From NCBI GenBank assembly GCA_937870755.1, contig CALMZV010000051.1:23236-87235 (forward strand): a stretch of 64,000 bases of DNA, written 5' to 3'. Origin of the DNA: an uncultured Methylocystaceae bacterium (GTDB lineage Bacteria > Pseudomonadota > Alphaproteobacteria > Rhizobiales > Beijerinckiaceae). The position numbers and the translations under genes are program-made. This document shows positions 56,248 to 64,000 of this stretch, in pieces. Position 1 is the stretch's first letter. Every line of letters starts with the position of its first letter. The notes beneath the pieces were generated by a model. The model ran no database searches and was not told the origin of the DNA. It worked only from the letters and a program-made list of their open reading frames with translations.

Positions 56248-57300
56248 ATGGGTCTGAGGCAAGGCGCCATCGCGTTCGGGTTCCGCATGTTCGGCGCGAC
56301 CGGGCTGCATCGCGCCGCGCGCCCCTTCACGCAGGGACTAGGCGCCATCCTGATGTTCCATCGCGTCGCGCCGCCGCGCGACGACGCGTTTCAACCCAAT
56401 CGTGGCCTGGAGATTTCGCCGGAGTTTCTCGATCTCGCGCTCGCGCAGGCGCAGGCGGCGGGCTACGAACTCGTCTCGCTCGACGAAGCCCTGGCGCGGA
56501 TGCGGACGGGGGCGAGCGAATTCCCGTTTCTCGCGCTGACTTTCGACGACGGCTATCGCGATACGGCCGAAGTCGCGTTGCCGATCCTCGCCCGCCACGG
56601 CGCGCCGTTCACGGTTTACGTCACGACCGGGTTCGCCGACCGCACCGCGCATCTGTGGTGGGTGGAGATGGAGCGCGCCATCGCCGCGCTCGACCGCGTG
56701 CGGCTCGACATCGACGGGCTGGTTTTCGACCTGCCGGCGCGCACGGAGTCCGAAAAGCAGGCGGCCTTTCGCGCGCTCTACTGGCCACTGCGACAGGGAC
56801 CGGAGGAACGGCTGCTGACGGCTGTGGCGGGGCTATGCGCGGCCGCGGAAATCGACGGCGCGGCCATCGCCGACGAACTCTGTCTCGACTGGAAGGGGGT
56901 GCGCGCGCTCGCGCATCATCCGCTCGTCGCCATCGGCGCGCATACGCTCACCCATCCGATGCTCGCCAAACTCCATGCGAACGACGCGCGACGCGAGATG
57001 GCGCAGAGCCGCGCCGTTCTGGAGCGCGAGATCGGCCGGCGGATCGACCACTTCGCCTATCCGGTCGGCGACCCGGCGTCGGCCGGCGCGCGCGAATTCG
57101 CGCTGGCGCGCGAGATCGGCTTTGCGAGCGCCGTCACGACCCGTCCGGGCATGATCTTCGCCGACCATGGCGACCATGCGACCGCGCTGCCGCGGCTGTC
57201 GGTCAACGGCAATCACCAAACCTGGGCGGCGCTGGACGTGCTGCTGTCAGGAGCGCCGTTCATGGTGTGGAATCGCGGAAGGAAGCTGTCAGTCGCCTGA
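56248..57300 (+). CDS. Polysaccharide deacetylase (NodB-like)
   Basis: 350 residues. The NodB domain has LTFDDGYRDTAEVALPIL (catalytic Asp and metal Asp), IGAHTLTHPMLAKL (metal His pair) and HFAYPVGDPASAG. It opens GAILMFHRVAPPRDDAFQPNRGLEISPEFL. A 90-residue insertion between the first two motifs (about 135-220) is common in EPS-cluster members. No signal peptide is visible. GAGGGG lies ahead of ATG 56248. It probably removes N-acetyl groups from the EPS or its precursor. Confidence 0.9.
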   Translation: MGLRQGAIAFGFRMFGATGLHRAARPFTQGLGAILMFHRVAPPRDDAFQPNRGLEISPEFLDLALAQAQAAGYELVSLDEALARMRTGASEFPFLALTFDDGYRDTAEVALPILARHGAPFTVYVTTGFADRTAHLWWVEMERAIAALDRVRLDIDGLVFDLPARTESEKQAAFRALYWPLRQGPEERLLTAVAGLCAAAEIDGAAIADELCLDWKGVRALAHHPLVAIGAHTLTHPMLAKLHANDARREMAQSRAVLEREIGRRIDHFAYPVGDPASAGAREFALAREIGFASAVTTRPGMIFADHGDHATALPRLSVNGNHQTWAALDVLLSGAPFMVWNRGRKLSVA

Positions 57301-57510
57301 CGGCGGTCGCCCGCCTTCCATCCATTTGATCAGCGGCAGGAGCGGCGCAATCCAGACGAAGCCGAGCGCCGCGTAGATGAAGGGCAGGGCGTAGGACGGC
57401 GCCTGCTGCACGAAACGCGCCTGTGCGAGCGCCATCGCGATCAGCGCGTAAAGCGGCACGTAGACGATGAAGACGAGCGCGCCGATGAATTTGCGCAGAC
57501 GGGGCGGCAT
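57289..57510 (-). CDS. DUF2842 small membrane protein
   Basis: 73 residues with two hydrophobic helices (KFIGALVFIVYVPLYALIAMALAQARF and YALPFIYAALGFVWIAPLLPLIKWM). This two-helix layout with the LPLIKWM end matches alphaproteobacterial DUF2842. A second ATG 6 bp upstream (57516) is possible. Its 3' end overlaps the deacetylase gene by 12 bp, tail to tail. The function is unknown; it is next to heme A synthase, in the divergent direction. Confidence 0.85.
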   Translation of the reverse strand: MPPRLRKFIGALVFIVYVPLYALIAMALAQARFVQQAPSYALPFIYAALGFVWIAPLLPLIKWMEGGRPPSGD

Positions 57511-57585
57511 GGGCATTCCAGATGGACGGAGCGATCCTGCCGGCTTATCAAACGCCCGCCGCCGTTTTTCAACCGACGAGAGCGC

Positions 57586-58641
57586 ATGACCGACTGGATC
57601 AATTTTCCGAACGCGACCGTCGCCGCGCGGCCGCATGCGCCCGCCGACGAGATGCGCGCGGTGCGCATCTGGCTGTGGATTGTCGCGGCCATGGTGTTTG
57701 CGATGGTGGTCGTGGGCGGCGCGACGCGGCTGACGGAATCGGGCTTGTCGATCACGGAATGGAAGCCGGTGACCGGCGCGCTGCCGCCCACGAACGAGAC
57801 GGCGTGGGCGGTCGAGTTCGAGAAATACAAGCAGATTCCGCAGTATCGCGAACTGTTTCCAGACATGGACCTGGCGCGGTTCAAGGTCATCTACGCCTGG
57901 GAATGGGGGCATCGGCTGCTGGGCCGCCTGATCGGCCTCGCCTTCGCGCTGCCGCTCGCATGGTTCTGGCTGCGACGCCGGCTGGGCGGCGAGCTGACGC
58001 TCAAGCTCGTCGGCGTGCTCGCGCTCGGCGCATTGCAGGGCGTCGTCGGCTGGTGGATGGTGGCTTCAGGACTCGTCCATCGCGTGGAAGTGGCGCAGGA
58101 GCGGCTCGCGATCCATCTGCTGCTCGCGAGCCTCACGCTCGCCGCTCTGGTCTGGATCGCGACCGGCCTCAAACCGCGTGCGGACGAACGCGCGCCGGAC
58201 GGACTGAAGCGACTCGCGTCGATCTTCATCGCGCTGCTGCTGGCGCAGATCGGGTTCGGGGCGCTGGTGGCGGGGCTGCGCGCGGGGCTCACCTTCAATA
58301 CCTGGCCGTTGATGGACGGGAAATTCCTGCCGGCCGCCGGCGACCTGTTGGCGATGGCGCCGTGGTGGTCGAACTTCGTCGACAATGTGCTGACCGTGCA
58401 GTTCCAGCACCGGATGGCCGCCTATCTCGTCGCCGCGCTCGCGATCGTCGTCGCGTTCGCCGCGCGCACCGAACGCGCGGCCGGGCGCTCGATCGCGCTC
58501 GCGCTCGTCGTTCTCTCGCAGGTGGTGCTGGGGATCGTCACGCTGCTCCTGCGCGTGCCGCTATGGGCGGGGCTCGCGCATCAGGCGCTGGCGATGGTCG
58601 TGCTGTGGCTCGCGGTCGCGAGCCGGCGGAAGATGGGCTAG
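57586..58641 (+). CDS. ctaA: Heme A synthase (COX15/CtaA)
   Basis: It oxidises the C8 methyl of heme O to give heme A for cytochrome c oxidase. The 351 residues contain eight transmembrane helices. The four heme-ligand His are in YAWEWGHRLLGRL, VAQERLAIHLLLAS, VQFQHRMAAYL and LAHQALAM. VGGATRLTESGLSITEWKPVTGALPP is the type-2 signature of proteobacteria and mitochondria. Its TAG overlaps the stop of the convergent DUF333 gene by 4 bp. Confidence 0.97.
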   Translation: MTDWINFPNATVAARPHAPADEMRAVRIWLWIVAAMVFAMVVVGGATRLTESGLSITEWKPVTGALPPTNETAWAVEFEKYKQIPQYRELFPDMDLARFKVIYAWEWGHRLLGRLIGLAFALPLAWFWLRRRLGGELTLKLVGVLALGALQGVVGWWMVASGLVHRVEVAQERLAIHLLLASLTLAALVWIATGLKPRADERAPDGLKRLASIFIALLLAQIGFGALVAGLRAGLTFNTWPLMDGKFLPAAGDLLAMAPWWSNFVDNVLTVQFQHRMAAYLVAALAIVVAFAARTERAAGRSIALALVVLSQVVLGIVTLLLRVPLWAGLAHQALAMVVLWLAVASRRKMG

Positions 58642-58865
58642 TTCTTCTTTTCGTTCTTCTCGCGTTCGGCGAGATAGGCGCGATAGAGCGCCCATTCCTC
58701 GATGCGACGTCCATCCGGCAGCTTGCAATAGCCGACCTCGCCCTGCGGCGTACGGACGATTTCGAGCCGTCCGCCGAGGCCGATGCAATAGGCGGACGCC
58801 GGATTGGGCAGCGCGTGGGCGGCGCCGGCGACGAGCCAGAGACATGCGGCGAAAAGTCGGGTCAT
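58638..58865 (-). CDS. Small secreted DUF333 protein
   Basis: 75 residues with a signal peptide (TRLFAACLWLVAGAAHA) and the DUF333 pattern NPASAYCIGLGGRLEIV, GEVGYCKLPDGRRIEEWALYRAYL, with two Cys likely in a disulfide. The highly charged tail (REKNEKKN) overlaps the ctaA stop codon region. Members are small periplasmic proteins of unknown function, sometimes called hemolysin-like or YiaT-linked without experimental support. Confidence 0.85.
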   Translation of the reverse strand: MTRLFAACLWLVAGAAHALPNPASAYCIGLGGRLEIVRTPQGEVGYCKLPDGRRIEEWALYRAYLAEREKNEKKN

Positions 58866-58883
58866 GGCGAAAATGATGAATCA

Positions 58884-58924
58884 GATGAATCGCTTCCGCA
58901 AGTTTCCTGCGAAAGCGATTCATC
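58884..58924. repeat. 41-bp inverted repeat (12-bp arms with inner stem)
   Basis: GATGAATCGCTT (58884-58895) and AAGCGATTCATC (58913-58924) are perfect complements. After one C/A mismatch an inner CGCA/TGCG stem closes a 7-nt loop. It lies just upstream of the DUF333 gene. No T-tract flanks it. It could be an operator, REP-like element or RNA structure. Confidence 0.8.
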
Positions 58925-59144
58925 CTTTCGATCGTCGGCGGACCGCAACTGGAGCGATGCGGGCCGTCGCCTGATCCGAATCGGGAGGCGTACATTCCCC
59001 CGGATCCCGCGCGCCCGGCCGCGTTCCATGGGCTGAACGCTGTCTGGCGCCTTTTCCGCCCGTCCCTGGCGGGGTCGGGCGGAACCTCGCGGACGCCGCA
59101 TGCGCGAGCGCCTGCATAAGTAGTGTTACTACAAGCACCGGTAA
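58925..59144. other. Noncoding stretch between DUF333 and metY
   Basis: With the flanking repeat and terminator this is a gene-free gap of about 308 bp (58866-59173). I see no supported ORF. The only structure is a small inverted repeat GTAGT-gtt-ACTAC at 59120-59132. Overlapping frames on both strands are open but have no start or codon pattern that convinces. Confidence 0.6.
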
Positions 59145-59170
59145 AAAGTTCGCCGCGCGCGGCGAACTTT
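59145..59170 (-). terminator. Intrinsic terminator of metY
   Basis: A perfect 26-bp palindrome with arms AAAGTTCGCCGCG and CGCGGCGAACTTT, followed on the minus strand by TTTTTACC when the A-tract 59143-59147 is included. It begins 4 bp past the metY stop. Its loop is minimal because the arms meet directly. Confidence 0.85.
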
Positions 59171-59173
59171 CGT

Positions 59174-60454
59174 TCAGGCCAGCGCCTGATCGAGATCGGC
59201 GATCAGGTCGGCGGCGTCCTCGATGCCCACGGAGAGGCGAACCACGTCCGGGCCCGCGCCGGCCGTCTTCTTCTGCTCGTCGGACAACTGGCGGTGCGTG
59301 GTCGAGGCCGGGTGGATGACCAGCGAGCGCGTGTCGCCGACGTTGGCCAGGTGCGAGAACAGTTTGAGCTTCTTCACCAGCGTTATGCCCGCCTCGTAGC
59401 CGCCCTTCAGGCCGAAGGTGAAAACCGCGCCGGCGCCTTTCGGGCAGTATTTCTTCGCCAGCGCGTGATAGCGATCGCCCGGCAGGCCGGGGTAGGAGAC
59501 CCACGCGACGGCGGGATGCCCGGACAGATGTTCGGCGACCTTCTGCGCGTTCTCCGAATGGCGCTGCATGCGCAGCGGCAGCGTCTCCACGCCGGTCAGC
59601 AGCAGGAACGCATTGAACGGCGAAATCGCCGGACCCAGGTCGCGCAGCGACAGAACGCGCGTGGCGATGGCGAAGGCGAAATTGCCGAACGTTTCGCCGA
59701 GCACCATGCCGCCATATTCGGGCCGCGGCTCGGACAGCATGGGGTAGCGCTTGTCGGCGAGCCAGTCGAACGAGCCGCCGTCCACGATCAAGCCGCCGAG
59801 CGAATTGCCGTGGCCGCCGAGAAACTTCGTCGCCGAATGCACCACGATGTCGGCGCCGTAGTCGAACGGCTTCACGAGATACGGCGTGGCCAGCGTGTTG
59901 TCGACGATCAGCGGCACGCGGGCGCGCCGGGCGATCTTGGCGATGGCTTCGATGTCGCAGATCACCCCGCCGGGGTTGGCGATGGACTCGATGAAGATCG
60001 CCTTGGTGCGCGGCGAGATCGCCGCCTCGATGGAGGCGAGATCGTCCGGGTCGGCCCATTTCGGCGTCCAGCCGAAGTTCTTGTAGGAATGGTTGAACTG
60101 GTTGATCGAGCCGCCATAGAGCTTGTTCGAGGCGACGAATTCCTCGCCCGGCTGCATCAGCGCGTGGAAGGTCAGGAACTCGGCTGCGTGGCCGGAGGCG
60201 ACGGCGAGCGCCGCCGTGCCGCCCTCCAGCGCGGCGACGCGCTCCTCCAGCACCGCCGATGTCGGGTTGGTGATGCGCGTGTAAATGTTGCCGAACGCCT
60301 GAAGCCCGAACAGCGAGGCGGCGTGGTCCACATCGTCGAACACGTACGAGGACGTCTGATAGATGGGCGTGGCGCGCGCTCCCGTGGCCGGGTCTGGCTT
60401 GGCGCCGGCATGGACGGCGAGTGTGGAAAAGCCGGGGGTGGGCGTGTCGGTCAT
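59174..60454 (-). CDS. metY: O-acetylhomoserine sulfhydrylase/aminocarboxypropyltransferase (MetY-like)
   Basis: PLP enzyme of the Cys/Met metabolism family that makes homocysteine (or methionine from methanethiol) from O-acetylhomoserine. From ATG 60454 there are 426 residues, the longer O-acetylhomoserine type. Motifs are [48 protein letters not shown] and the PLP lysine in [38 protein letters not shown] ends the protein. The open frame runs 54 codons further, through the promoter, so the short start is preferred. A palindrome-overlapped promoter and a strong terminator bound it as a single-gene unit. Confidence 0.93.
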   Translation of the reverse strand: MTDTPTPGFSTLAVHAGAKPDPATGARATPIYQTSSYVFDDVDHAASLFGLQAFGNIYTRITNPTSAVLEERVAALEGGTAALAVASGHAAEFLTFHALMQPGEEFVASNKLYGGSINQFNHSYKNFGWTPKWADPDDLASIEAAISPRTKAIFIESIANPGGVICDIEAIAKIARRARVPLIVDNTLATPYLVKPFDYGADIVVHSATKFLGGHGNSLGGLIVDGGSFDWLADKRYPMLSEPRPEYGGMVLGETFGNFAFAIATRVLSLRDLGPAISPFNAFLLLTGVETLPLRMQRHSENAQKVAEHLSGHPAVAWVSYPGLPGDRYHALAKKYCPKGAGAVFTFGLKGGYEAGITLVKKLKLFSHLANVGDTRSLVIHPASTTHRQLSDEQKKTAGAGPDVVRLSVGIEDAADLIADLDQALA

Positions 60455-60484
60455 GGGACGCTCGTTTGTTATATCGGAGACAGC

Positions 60485-60517
60485 GTTCGTAATAGCGAAC
60501 ACTTTCGGTTTGCGCAA
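60485..60517 (-). promoter_or_regulatory. metY promoter with overlapping palindromic operator
   Basis: On the minus strand TTGCGC (60512-60517) and TATTAC (60489-60494) are separated by 17 bp, a sigma-70-like pair matching 4/6 at each box. The -10 box is covered by GTTCG-N6-CGAAC (60485-60500). It lies 31-63 bp ahead of the metY start. A repressor acting on sulfur/methionine supply is inferred. I see no SAM-II riboswitch. Confidence 0.6.
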
Positions 60518-60705
60518 GCGGGCCGGCCGCGCGGGCATAGGCCAATAGTCTAACGGCCCCATCCCACTGTCGCACGGGAAAAGGGGGCTGGGGCGCGCCG
60601 ACACAGTGGCGCGCAATCGGGAAATGGCTTTAACTCCCAGCCTCGAGCGCCCGGAGCGGACCCATCCGCCGAGAGCGACGCGATGGATTGTCCAGAGAGG
60701 GAAAA

Positions 60706-61710
60706 ATGCGCAAGGTCGCTCATTATGCGGTTCTGGGTCTGGCGCTTTCGGCCGGCGTGGCGTGGTCGGGCGTCGCCCTGGCCCAGCAGATCGTGGTCAA
60801 GTTCAGCCACGTCGTCGCGCCCGACACGCCCAAGGGCAAGGCCGCCGACAAGTTCAAGGAACTCGGCGAGAAATACACCAACGGCAAGGTGAAGATCGAA
60901 GTCTATCCGAACTCGCAGCTCTACAAGGACAAGGAGGAGCTGGAGGCGTTGCAGCTCGGCTCCGTGCAACTGCTCGCACCGTCGCTGGCGAAATTCGGCC
61001 CGCTCGGCGCGCGCGAGTTCGAGGCGTTCGACATTCCCTACATCTTCCCCGACAAGGCCGCGCTGCAGAAGGTGGTCAACGGGCCGGTCGGCAAGAGCCT
61101 TCTGTCGAAGCTCGATTCCAAGGGCATCGCGGGTCTCGCCTACTGGGACAACGGCTTCAAGATCATGACGTCGAACAAGCCGATGAAGACGCCCGACGAC
61201 ATGCTCGGCATGAAGCTGCGCATCCAGTCCTCGAAAGTGCTCGAGGCGCAGATGAAGGCGCTGGGCGCCGTGCCGCAGGTGATGGCGTTCTCGGAGGTCT
61301 ACCAGGCGCTGCAGACCGGCGTGGTCGACGGCACGGAAAACACGCCCTCCAACACCTATACGCAGAAGGTGCACGAGGTGCAGGCGCACGGCACGATCAC
61401 CAACCACGGCTATATCGGCTATGCGGTGATCGCCAACAAGAAGTTCTGGGACGGACTGCCGGCCGACGTGCGCGCGGGCCTCGACAAGGCGATGGCGGAA
61501 GCCACCGTCTACGCCAACGACATCGCGCAAAAGGAAAACGACGACGCGATGGAGGCGATGAAGAAGTCCGGCAAGATCAAGTTTCACACGCCGACCGACG
61601 CCGAGCGCGCGCAATGGATGAAGGCGCTGAAGCCCGTGCAGCAGGAGATGGCGAGCCGGGTCGGCAAGGACCTGATCGAGCAGATCAACAAGGAAACCGG
61701 CGCGAAATAA
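60706..61710 (+). CDS. dctP: TRAP transporter substrate-binding protein DctP
   Basis: Periplasmic binding protein of a TRAP (DctPQM) importer. The 334 residues start after AGAGAGG. The signal peptide is MRKVAHYAVLGLALSAGVAW with cleavage near ALAQ. The DctP core has VVKFSHVVAPDTPKGKAADKF, the Arg ligand region MLGMKLRIQSSKVLEAQMKALG and ALQTGVVDGTENTPSNTY. C4-dicarboxylates are the likely substrates, but family members bind many organic acids. A perfect palindrome separates it from dctQ. Confidence 0.94.
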   Translation: MRKVAHYAVLGLALSAGVAWSGVALAQQIVVKFSHVVAPDTPKGKAADKFKELGEKYTNGKVKIEVYPNSQLYKDKEELEALQLGSVQLLAPSLAKFGPLGAREFEAFDIPYIFPDKAALQKVVNGPVGKSLLSKLDSKGIAGLAYWDNGFKIMTSNKPMKTPDDMLGMKLRIQSSKVLEAQMKALGAVPQVMAFSEVYQALQTGVVDGTENTPSNTYTQKVHEVQAHGTITNHGYIGYAVIANKKFWDGLPADVRAGLDKAMAEATVYANDIAQKENDDAMEAMKKSGKIKFHTPTDAERAQWMKALKPVQQEMASRVGKDLIEQINKETGAK

Positions 61711-61718
61711 AACGCTCC

Positions 61719-61742
61719 GCACGGGGGCGCGCGCCCCCGTGC
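61719..61742. terminator. 24-nt perfect palindrome between dctP and dctQ
   Basis: Arms GCACGGGGGCGC and GCGCCCCCGTGC meet with no loop, 8 bp after the dctP stop and 30 bp before dctQ. No T-tract follows. Partial termination or a block to 3' decay would leave dctP transcript in excess, as is often needed for binding proteins. Confidence 0.6.
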
Positions 61743-61772
61743 GCGTGCGGCGTGTCGGCAAGGGGAGGGGGC

Positions 61773-62417
61773 ATGGCGATGCGCGTGCTCGATCGGCTGG
61801 AAGAAATCATCATCGCCACGCTGATGGGGCTGGCGACGGCCATCATTTTCGTGGCGGTGGCGCACCGCTATTCGCTTTCCTCCTCCATCGCCCTGGCGAA
61901 CTGGGGCAAGGCGCAGGGCTTCGACTTTCTGTTTTCGGCCGGGCGCGGCGCCTTCTCCTATCTGAGGGGTTTCAATTTCACCTGGGCGCAGGAACTGTGC
62001 ATCTACATGTTCGTGTGGATGGCGAAGTTCGGCGCGGCCTATGGCGCGCGCACCGGCATCCATGTCGGCGTCGACGTCGCCGTCAACCGCGTCAATCCGG
62101 CGTCGCGGCGGCTGGTCGTGCTGTTCGCGCTCATGTCCGGCGCGCTCTTCACCTTCATCGTCGGGTCGCTCGGCGCGCGGTTCGTGTGGCACATCGCGCA
62201 TACGGACCAGGTGTCGGCCGATCTCGAAATGCCGATGTGGATCGTCTATCTGGCGGTTCCGCTCGGCTCCTACCTCATGTGTTTCCGCTTTCTGCAGGTG
62301 GCGTGGAATTTCGTGAAGACCGGCCACCTGCCGCATCACGACCACGGCCATGTCGAGGGCATTGAGGACGACGCGCCGATGTTGCCGGGCGCTCTCGATC
62401 AGGGAGACCGCAAATGA
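61773..62417 (+). CDS. dctQ: TRAP transporter small permease DctQ
   Basis: 214 residues, four transmembrane helices. It opens MRVLDRLEEIIIATLMGLATAIIFVAVAHRYSL. An extra segment with an amphipathic stretch (about 45-70; KAQGFDFLFSAGRGAFSYL) precedes FTWAQELCIYMFVWMAKFGAAYGARTGIHVGVDV, the DctQ signature. The His-rich tail (HLPHHDHGHVEG, about 190-201) is notable. AGGGGAGG precedes ATG 61773. It overlaps dctM by ATGA. Confidence 0.92.
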   Translation: MAMRVLDRLEEIIIATLMGLATAIIFVAVAHRYSLSSSIALANWGKAQGFDFLFSAGRGAFSYLRGFNFTWAQELCIYMFVWMAKFGAAYGARTGIHVGVDVAVNRVNPASRRLVVLFALMSGALFTFIVGSLGARFVWHIAHTDQVSADLEMPMWIVYLAVPLGSYLMCFRFLQVAWNFVKTGHLPHHDHGHVEGIEDDAPMLPGALDQGDRK

Positions 62418-63883
62418 GCGCCGCGCCGCAAATGGCCGCCCCGCCGGCGCGCGACGAGCGCTCCCCCTCGGCCGGGCTGATGATCGTCGGCGCGCCGATC
62501 CTTCTGGCGATTGCGTGCGTGGCCGCCAAATACGGGCTGCTGCCGGTTGGGTCCGGCCTGCGCGTGGGCATGATCTTCGCGCTGCTGGTGGCGCTGATGC
62601 TGACCGGGATGCCGATCTCGATCGCGCTCGGCCTGACCGTGATGACCTTCCTGTTCACGCTGACCGACGTGCCGATGGACTCGGTGGCGCTGAAACTGTT
62701 CACCGGCATCGAGAAGTTCGAGATCATGGCGATCCCGTTCTTCATCCTGGCCGGCAATTTCCTGACCCACGGCGGCGTCGCACGGCGCATGATCAACTTC
62801 GCGTCCGCGATGGTCGGCCACTGGCACGGCGGGCTGGGGCTTGCGGGCGTGGTCGCCTGCGCGCTGTTCGCCGCCGTCTCGGGCTCGAGTCCGGCCACGG
62901 TCGTCGCCATCGGCTCGATCCTTCTGCCGGCGATGGTGCGCGCGGGCTTTCCGCAGCGTTTCGGCGCCGGCGTCATCACCACGTCCGGCGCGCTCGGCAT
63001 TCTCATTCCGCCGTCGATCGTGATGGTCATGTATGCGGTGGCGACCTCCGGCATGCAGGTCGAGGGGCCGACGGGCGAGAAGATCGGTTCGGCCTCGGTC
63101 GGACAACTGTTCATGGCCGGCGTCGTTCCGGGCATCATGCTGGCCTCCCTGCTCGGCGCCACGACCTTCTATCGCGCGTGGAAGAACGATTATCCGCGCC
63201 TGCCGAAGGCAAGCTGGGGCGAGCGGTTCCGCACGTTCCGAGAAAGCATCTGGGGCCTGCTGCTGATCGTGATCGTGATCGGCGGCATCTACACCGGCGC
63301 CTTCACGCCGACGGAAGCGGCCGCGATGAGCGCGGTCTATTCTTTCCTCATCGCCGTGTTCCTCTACAAGGACATGACGCTCGCCGACGTGCCGCGCGTG
63401 TTGCTGTCGTCAGCCAACATGAGCGCGATGCTGCTCTACATCATCACCAACGCGGTGCTGTTCTCGTTCCTGATGACGTCGGAACAGATTCCGCAAACCA
63501 TGGCGAACTGGATCCAGGGGTCTGGCCTGAACTGGATCACCTTCCTTCTGGTGGTGAACCTGCTGCTGCTTCTGGCCGGCAACGTGATGGAGCCATCCTC
63601 GATCGTGCTCATCATGGCGCCGATCCTGTTTCCGATGGCGGCGAAGCTCGGCATCGATCCCGTGCATTTTGGCATCCTGATCGTCGTGAACATGGAAGTG
63701 GGCATGTGCCACCCGCCGGTCGGGCTCAATCTCTATGTCGCATCCGGCATCACCAAGATGGGCATCACCGAACTCACCGTCGCGGTGTGGCCATGGCTCT
63801 TGACGATGCTCGTGTTCCTCGGCGTCGTGACCTACTGGCCGGACCTGTCGCTGTGGCTGCCGCGCGCTCTCGGAATGATGTAG
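62414..63883 (+). CDS. dctM: TRAP transporter large permease DctM
   Basis: 489 residues, about 12-13 hydrophobic segments. The core has ILAGNFLTHGGVARRMINFASAMVGHWHGGLGLAG, AAVSGSSPATVVAIGSILLPAM, GALGILIPPSIVMVMYAVATS, YTGAFTPTEAAAMSAVYSFLI and EVGMCHPPVGLNLYVASGITK, all typical of DctM. After the first helix there is an extra N-terminal segment relative to small DctMs. The gene completes dctPQM. The last 117 bp of the window hold no supported gene. Confidence 0.95.
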   Translation: MSAAPQMAAPPARDERSPSAGLMIVGAPILLAIACVAAKYGLLPVGSGLRVGMIFALLVALMLTGMPISIALGLTVMTFLFTLTDVPMDSVALKLFTGIEKFEIMAIPFFILAGNFLTHGGVARRMINFASAMVGHWHGGLGLAGVVACALFAAVSGSSPATVVAIGSILLPAMVRAGFPQRFGAGVITTSGALGILIPPSIVMVMYAVATSGMQVEGPTGEKIGSASVGQLFMAGVVPGIMLASLLGATTFYRAWKNDYPRLPKASWGERFRTFRESIWGLLLIVIVIGGIYTGAFTPTEAAAMSAVYSFLIAVFLYKDMTLADVPRVLLSSANMSAMLLYIITNAVLFSFLMTSEQIPQTMANWIQGSGLNWITFLLVVNLLLLLAGNVMEPSSIVLIMAPILFPMAAKLGIDPVHFGILIVVNMEVGMCHPPVGLNLYVASGITKMGITELTVAVWPWLLTMLVFLGVVTYWPDLSLWLPRALGMM

Positions 63884-64000
63884 CTCCGGCCCCCGGTCTG
63901 TTGTTCCGAATGGCGAACGGATGCCGCCGGGGGGAGGAGGGGCGTGCGACCTGCGCCACGAGCGACGCCAGGGCGCCGCTCACATCTTCTTGCGGCCGCG

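Noticed and set aside
58866..59173. Small protein gene in the gap between DUF333 and metY
   Set aside because: Frames are open by composition, but none has a ribosome-binding site with a plausible protein. The repeat and terminator account for the visible structure.
60564..60609. Long inverted repeat CCACTGT...ACAGTGG ahead of dctP
   Set aside because: The arms are 7 bp with a 32-bp spacer, and the spacer has no structure. This is likely chance in GC-rich DNA.
60455..60705. SAM-II riboswitch upstream of metY
   Set aside because: I do not see the pseudoknot pattern. The structure present is a DNA-type palindrome over the -10 box.
63884..64000. Start of a further gene at the right edge (minus-strand stop near 63980)
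   Set aside because: Only six codons before the edge are in view, too few to support any call.

Overview
The window is chromosomal DNA from a GC-rich alphaproteobacterium, most likely of the order Hyphomicrobiales (Rhizobiales). The evidence is gene order and gene content: an LdtR/L,D-transpeptidase locus, the block glyA-nrdR-ribD-ribE-ribH-nusB-thiL, the block bamE / CBP3-type chaperone / DUF177-plsX-fabH-ihfA-MerR-tRNA-Pro, a K+-independent proton-pumping pyrophosphatase, a Mg-type HemB, and TTAACCAT-type CtrA half-sites in front of envelope genes. I cannot fix the family or genus from sequence alone. I see no phage, plasmid, IS element, CRISPR array or rRNA operon. The window reads as core genome with an exopolysaccharide (EPS) locus.

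Layout. 0-3.5 kb: end of a permease-like gene, msrB, hemB, a 3-hydroxyisobutyryl-CoA hydrolase and a small membrane protein. 3.6-7.9 kb: ldtR, a GGDEF-EAL protein and a Tat-exported L,D-transpeptidase (cell-wall 3-3 cross-linking). 7.9-11.3 kb: two-gene NHEJ operon (ku, ligD). 11.5-18.4 kb: glycine/one-carbon, riboflavin, nusB and thiL genes, with a secreted DUF3829 protein inserted between ribE and ribH. 18.4-29.2 kb: an MFS permease, hppA, two unknown minus-strand genes, bamE, a cytochrome bc1 assembly chaperone, DUF177, phospholipid/fatty-acid initiation genes, ihfA, a MerR regulator and tRNA-Pro(GGG).

29.3-37.3 kb: a small HTH gene with a SulP transporter behind a cluster of palindromes, an unknown small gene, an aldose-epimerase-like gene, folD, then a Crp/Fnr regulator with a PotABC-like ABC importer that has no substrate-binding protein. 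37.3-45.7 kb, all minus strand: AsmA-like protein, 3-oxoacid CoA-transferase subunits, an RND efflux pump with its adaptor, and a DUF423 protein.

45.8-57.3 kb: the EPS locus. It holds an O-antigen ligase/polymerase-like protein, an acyltransferase, a secreted protein of unknown function, the initiating phosphoglycosyltransferase, one glycosyltransferase, a Wza-like lipoprotein, a Wzc/GumC-like co-polymerase whose kinase domain has lost its P-loop, a GNAT/FemAB-like enzyme and a polysaccharide deacetylase. Candidate CtrA sites sit in two of its promoter regions. 57.3-64 kb: DUF2842, heme A synthase, DUF333, metY with a clear promoter/operator and terminator, and a DctPQM TRAP transporter.

The genome is tightly packed. 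Several convergent pairs end within 0-6 bp of each other or overlap. The points most worth a second look are the shared CtrA-like sites in the EPS promoters, the degenerate co-polymerase kinase, the secreted propeller-like protein translationally linked to EPS initiation, and the palindrome clusters at the HTH/SulP, ldtR and metY promoters. I did not find a clearly new defence, secretion or mobile system.
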